From the NCBI RefSeq assembly GCF_007655135.1, contig NC_045133.1:868001-932000 (forward strand): a stretch of 64,000 nt of DNA, in the 5' to 3' direction. Of the stretch, positions 63,047 through 64,000 are shown piece by piece (position 1 is the first letter of the stretch; every line of letters begins with the position of its first letter). This DNA comes from Punica granatum. Its lineage: Eukaryota; Streptophyta; Magnoliopsida; Myrtales; Lythraceae. A program made the position numbers and the translations under genes. The notes beneath the pieces were generated by a model. That model made no database searches. It saw only the letters and a program-made list of their open reading frames with translations, and had not been told where the DNA came from.

Positions 63047-63776
63047 ATGAGTGCTCCCATGGAGATTTCGGTGCAAGGCACCGCAGACGCTGAGATCCCC
63101 GAGCAGAACGGCGTCGCAGCTCCACCAGCGCTGTCTCTCGCCCCACCAGAGCTGTCTCCGGATCCGATCCTCTCCGAGGAGAAAGTTCTCGTTTCAGGTG
63201 AAGCTCAGAAGTCGATTTCCTCCATCGTCGCTCTCCTATATGGCTGCTAGTTTCGAGATAGGGCGTGCGGTACTGATTTATGCTTATTTCGATGATGGAA
63301 TACGTTTATTGCTTTTTCGCAGTCGAGGTCTGCCTCAAGCCCTCGAGCACAGTTCGTGCAGACGATGTTCGATCGGCTGTTGAGAGGTAGTGCCTTGAAA
63401 CCCCTTCGATCTACATTTTAGTTGATACTCAGCTCCTTGTTGATGAATTTGTTCCTGAACGTCGCTGCTTGAAATGTGGAAGATAGTTTTTATTTATCTT
63501 TTGTGTTTGTCAGTTTATTTAGGGTTTGTGGAGATGAGATCCTACTACTCCTTTTCAGTAATTTCGTGCATACGCTTTGTGCTCCCATCTGTAACTTTGT
63601 GGTATAGATAGCTTCAAGTGAGTGCTCAGCTTAGAGATTCTGAATAATGTTCCCAATTTGCAACTGCAGGATGCTTGAAAAGAGGAGTTTAAGCTATGTT
63701 GATGGCCCCGTCGAGGTGCCTATTGATAATCCGTTCTTGATGGATAATGTCCAGAGAATTTCAATTTGTGACACTG
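63047..63776 (+). CDS. PCH2: Pachytene checkpoint protein 2 (TRIP13) homologue, N-terminal part, truncated by window edge
   Basis: AAA+ ATPase that remodels HORMA-domain proteins and controls meiotic crossover and chromosome-axis dynamics. Exons in the window: 63047-63197, 63323-63386 and 63670-63776, giving about 107 residues; intron 3 and the rest run off the right edge. After a Pro/Ala-rich N-terminus the protein reads [20 protein letters not shown] then [20 protein letters not shown] and [16 protein letters not shown]. This is the conserved N-terminal domain of plant PCH2 (Arabidopsis At4g24710, from memory) that precedes the ATPase. The ATPase motifs are outside, so the call rests on the N-terminal domain only. 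Phases join cleanly across both introns. Confidence 0.85.
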
Positions 63777-64000
63777 GTATGTCCAGGGAAGGGAAAATTA
63801 AGCCTCTAGTGATATGTGCTGTTTCTCATGTCAAAGCAATGCAAGTGGCAGTAATAGTGATTTATACCATCATGCACTGGAATTTTTAGAATATTGATGG
63901 CTCATAAGAGTTTGGAAGGATTTTCTAGATATTAAATAAATGTTTCCAATCGAAAGGAAACATTATATAGAATTATTACAATTCTGGATATAAATTGTTT

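Overview
This window is nuclear genomic DNA from a flowering plant, almost certainly a eudicot. Genes are split by short GT-AG introns, intergenic DNA is AT-rich and full of plant transposable elements, and the deduced proteins follow known Arabidopsis families closely. The species cannot be fixed from sequence alone. Exon coordinates were worked out by hand from splice signals, reading-frame continuity and remembered family sequences; no aligner was run.

Layout. (1) 1-4300: a peroxisomal-type copper amine oxidase on the minus strand; its 3' end lies beyond the left edge. (2) 4300-16200: a gene-free repeat block with two Mutator-like foldback elements (4561-6447 and 13169-14341), a diverged tandem array near 11.5-13.2 kb, and a tandem TRIM retrotransposon (14599-15474). 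(3) 16.2-23.3 kb: an RH30-type DEAD-box RNA helicase and an L-type lectin receptor kinase, both minus strand. (4) 23.4-43.4 kb: mostly repeats and relics, with one small PB1-domain gene (29230-29952). The relics include an RNase H fragment, a 1-kb foldback, a broken Copia element, a solo LTR, a truncated LINE, and two generations of duplicated fragments from the gene at 43-47 kb. (5) 43.4-64 kb: a gene-rich stretch with a C2/VASt/GRAM membrane protein (At5g50170 type), a PIRL-type LRR protein, a small membrane protein, an ATN1-type Raf-like kinase, a DYW-class PPR protein (minus), two small plant-specific proteins, and the 5' end of a PCH2/TRIP13 AAA+ ATPase that runs off the right edge.

The genes are independent housekeeping, signalling and organelle-RNA genes, not a pathway cluster, as expected in plants. 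The most unusual features are structural. The C2-GRAM gene appears to use a GC-AG last intron. A 1.3-kb piece holding its tail plus the upstream region of the neighbouring PIRL gene was copied at DNA level about 8.4 kb upstream. That copy was then partly re-duplicated together with LINE and unknown sequence, and the second copy is flanked by 38-bp direct repeats. I found no convincing undescribed defence-like or enzymatic system.
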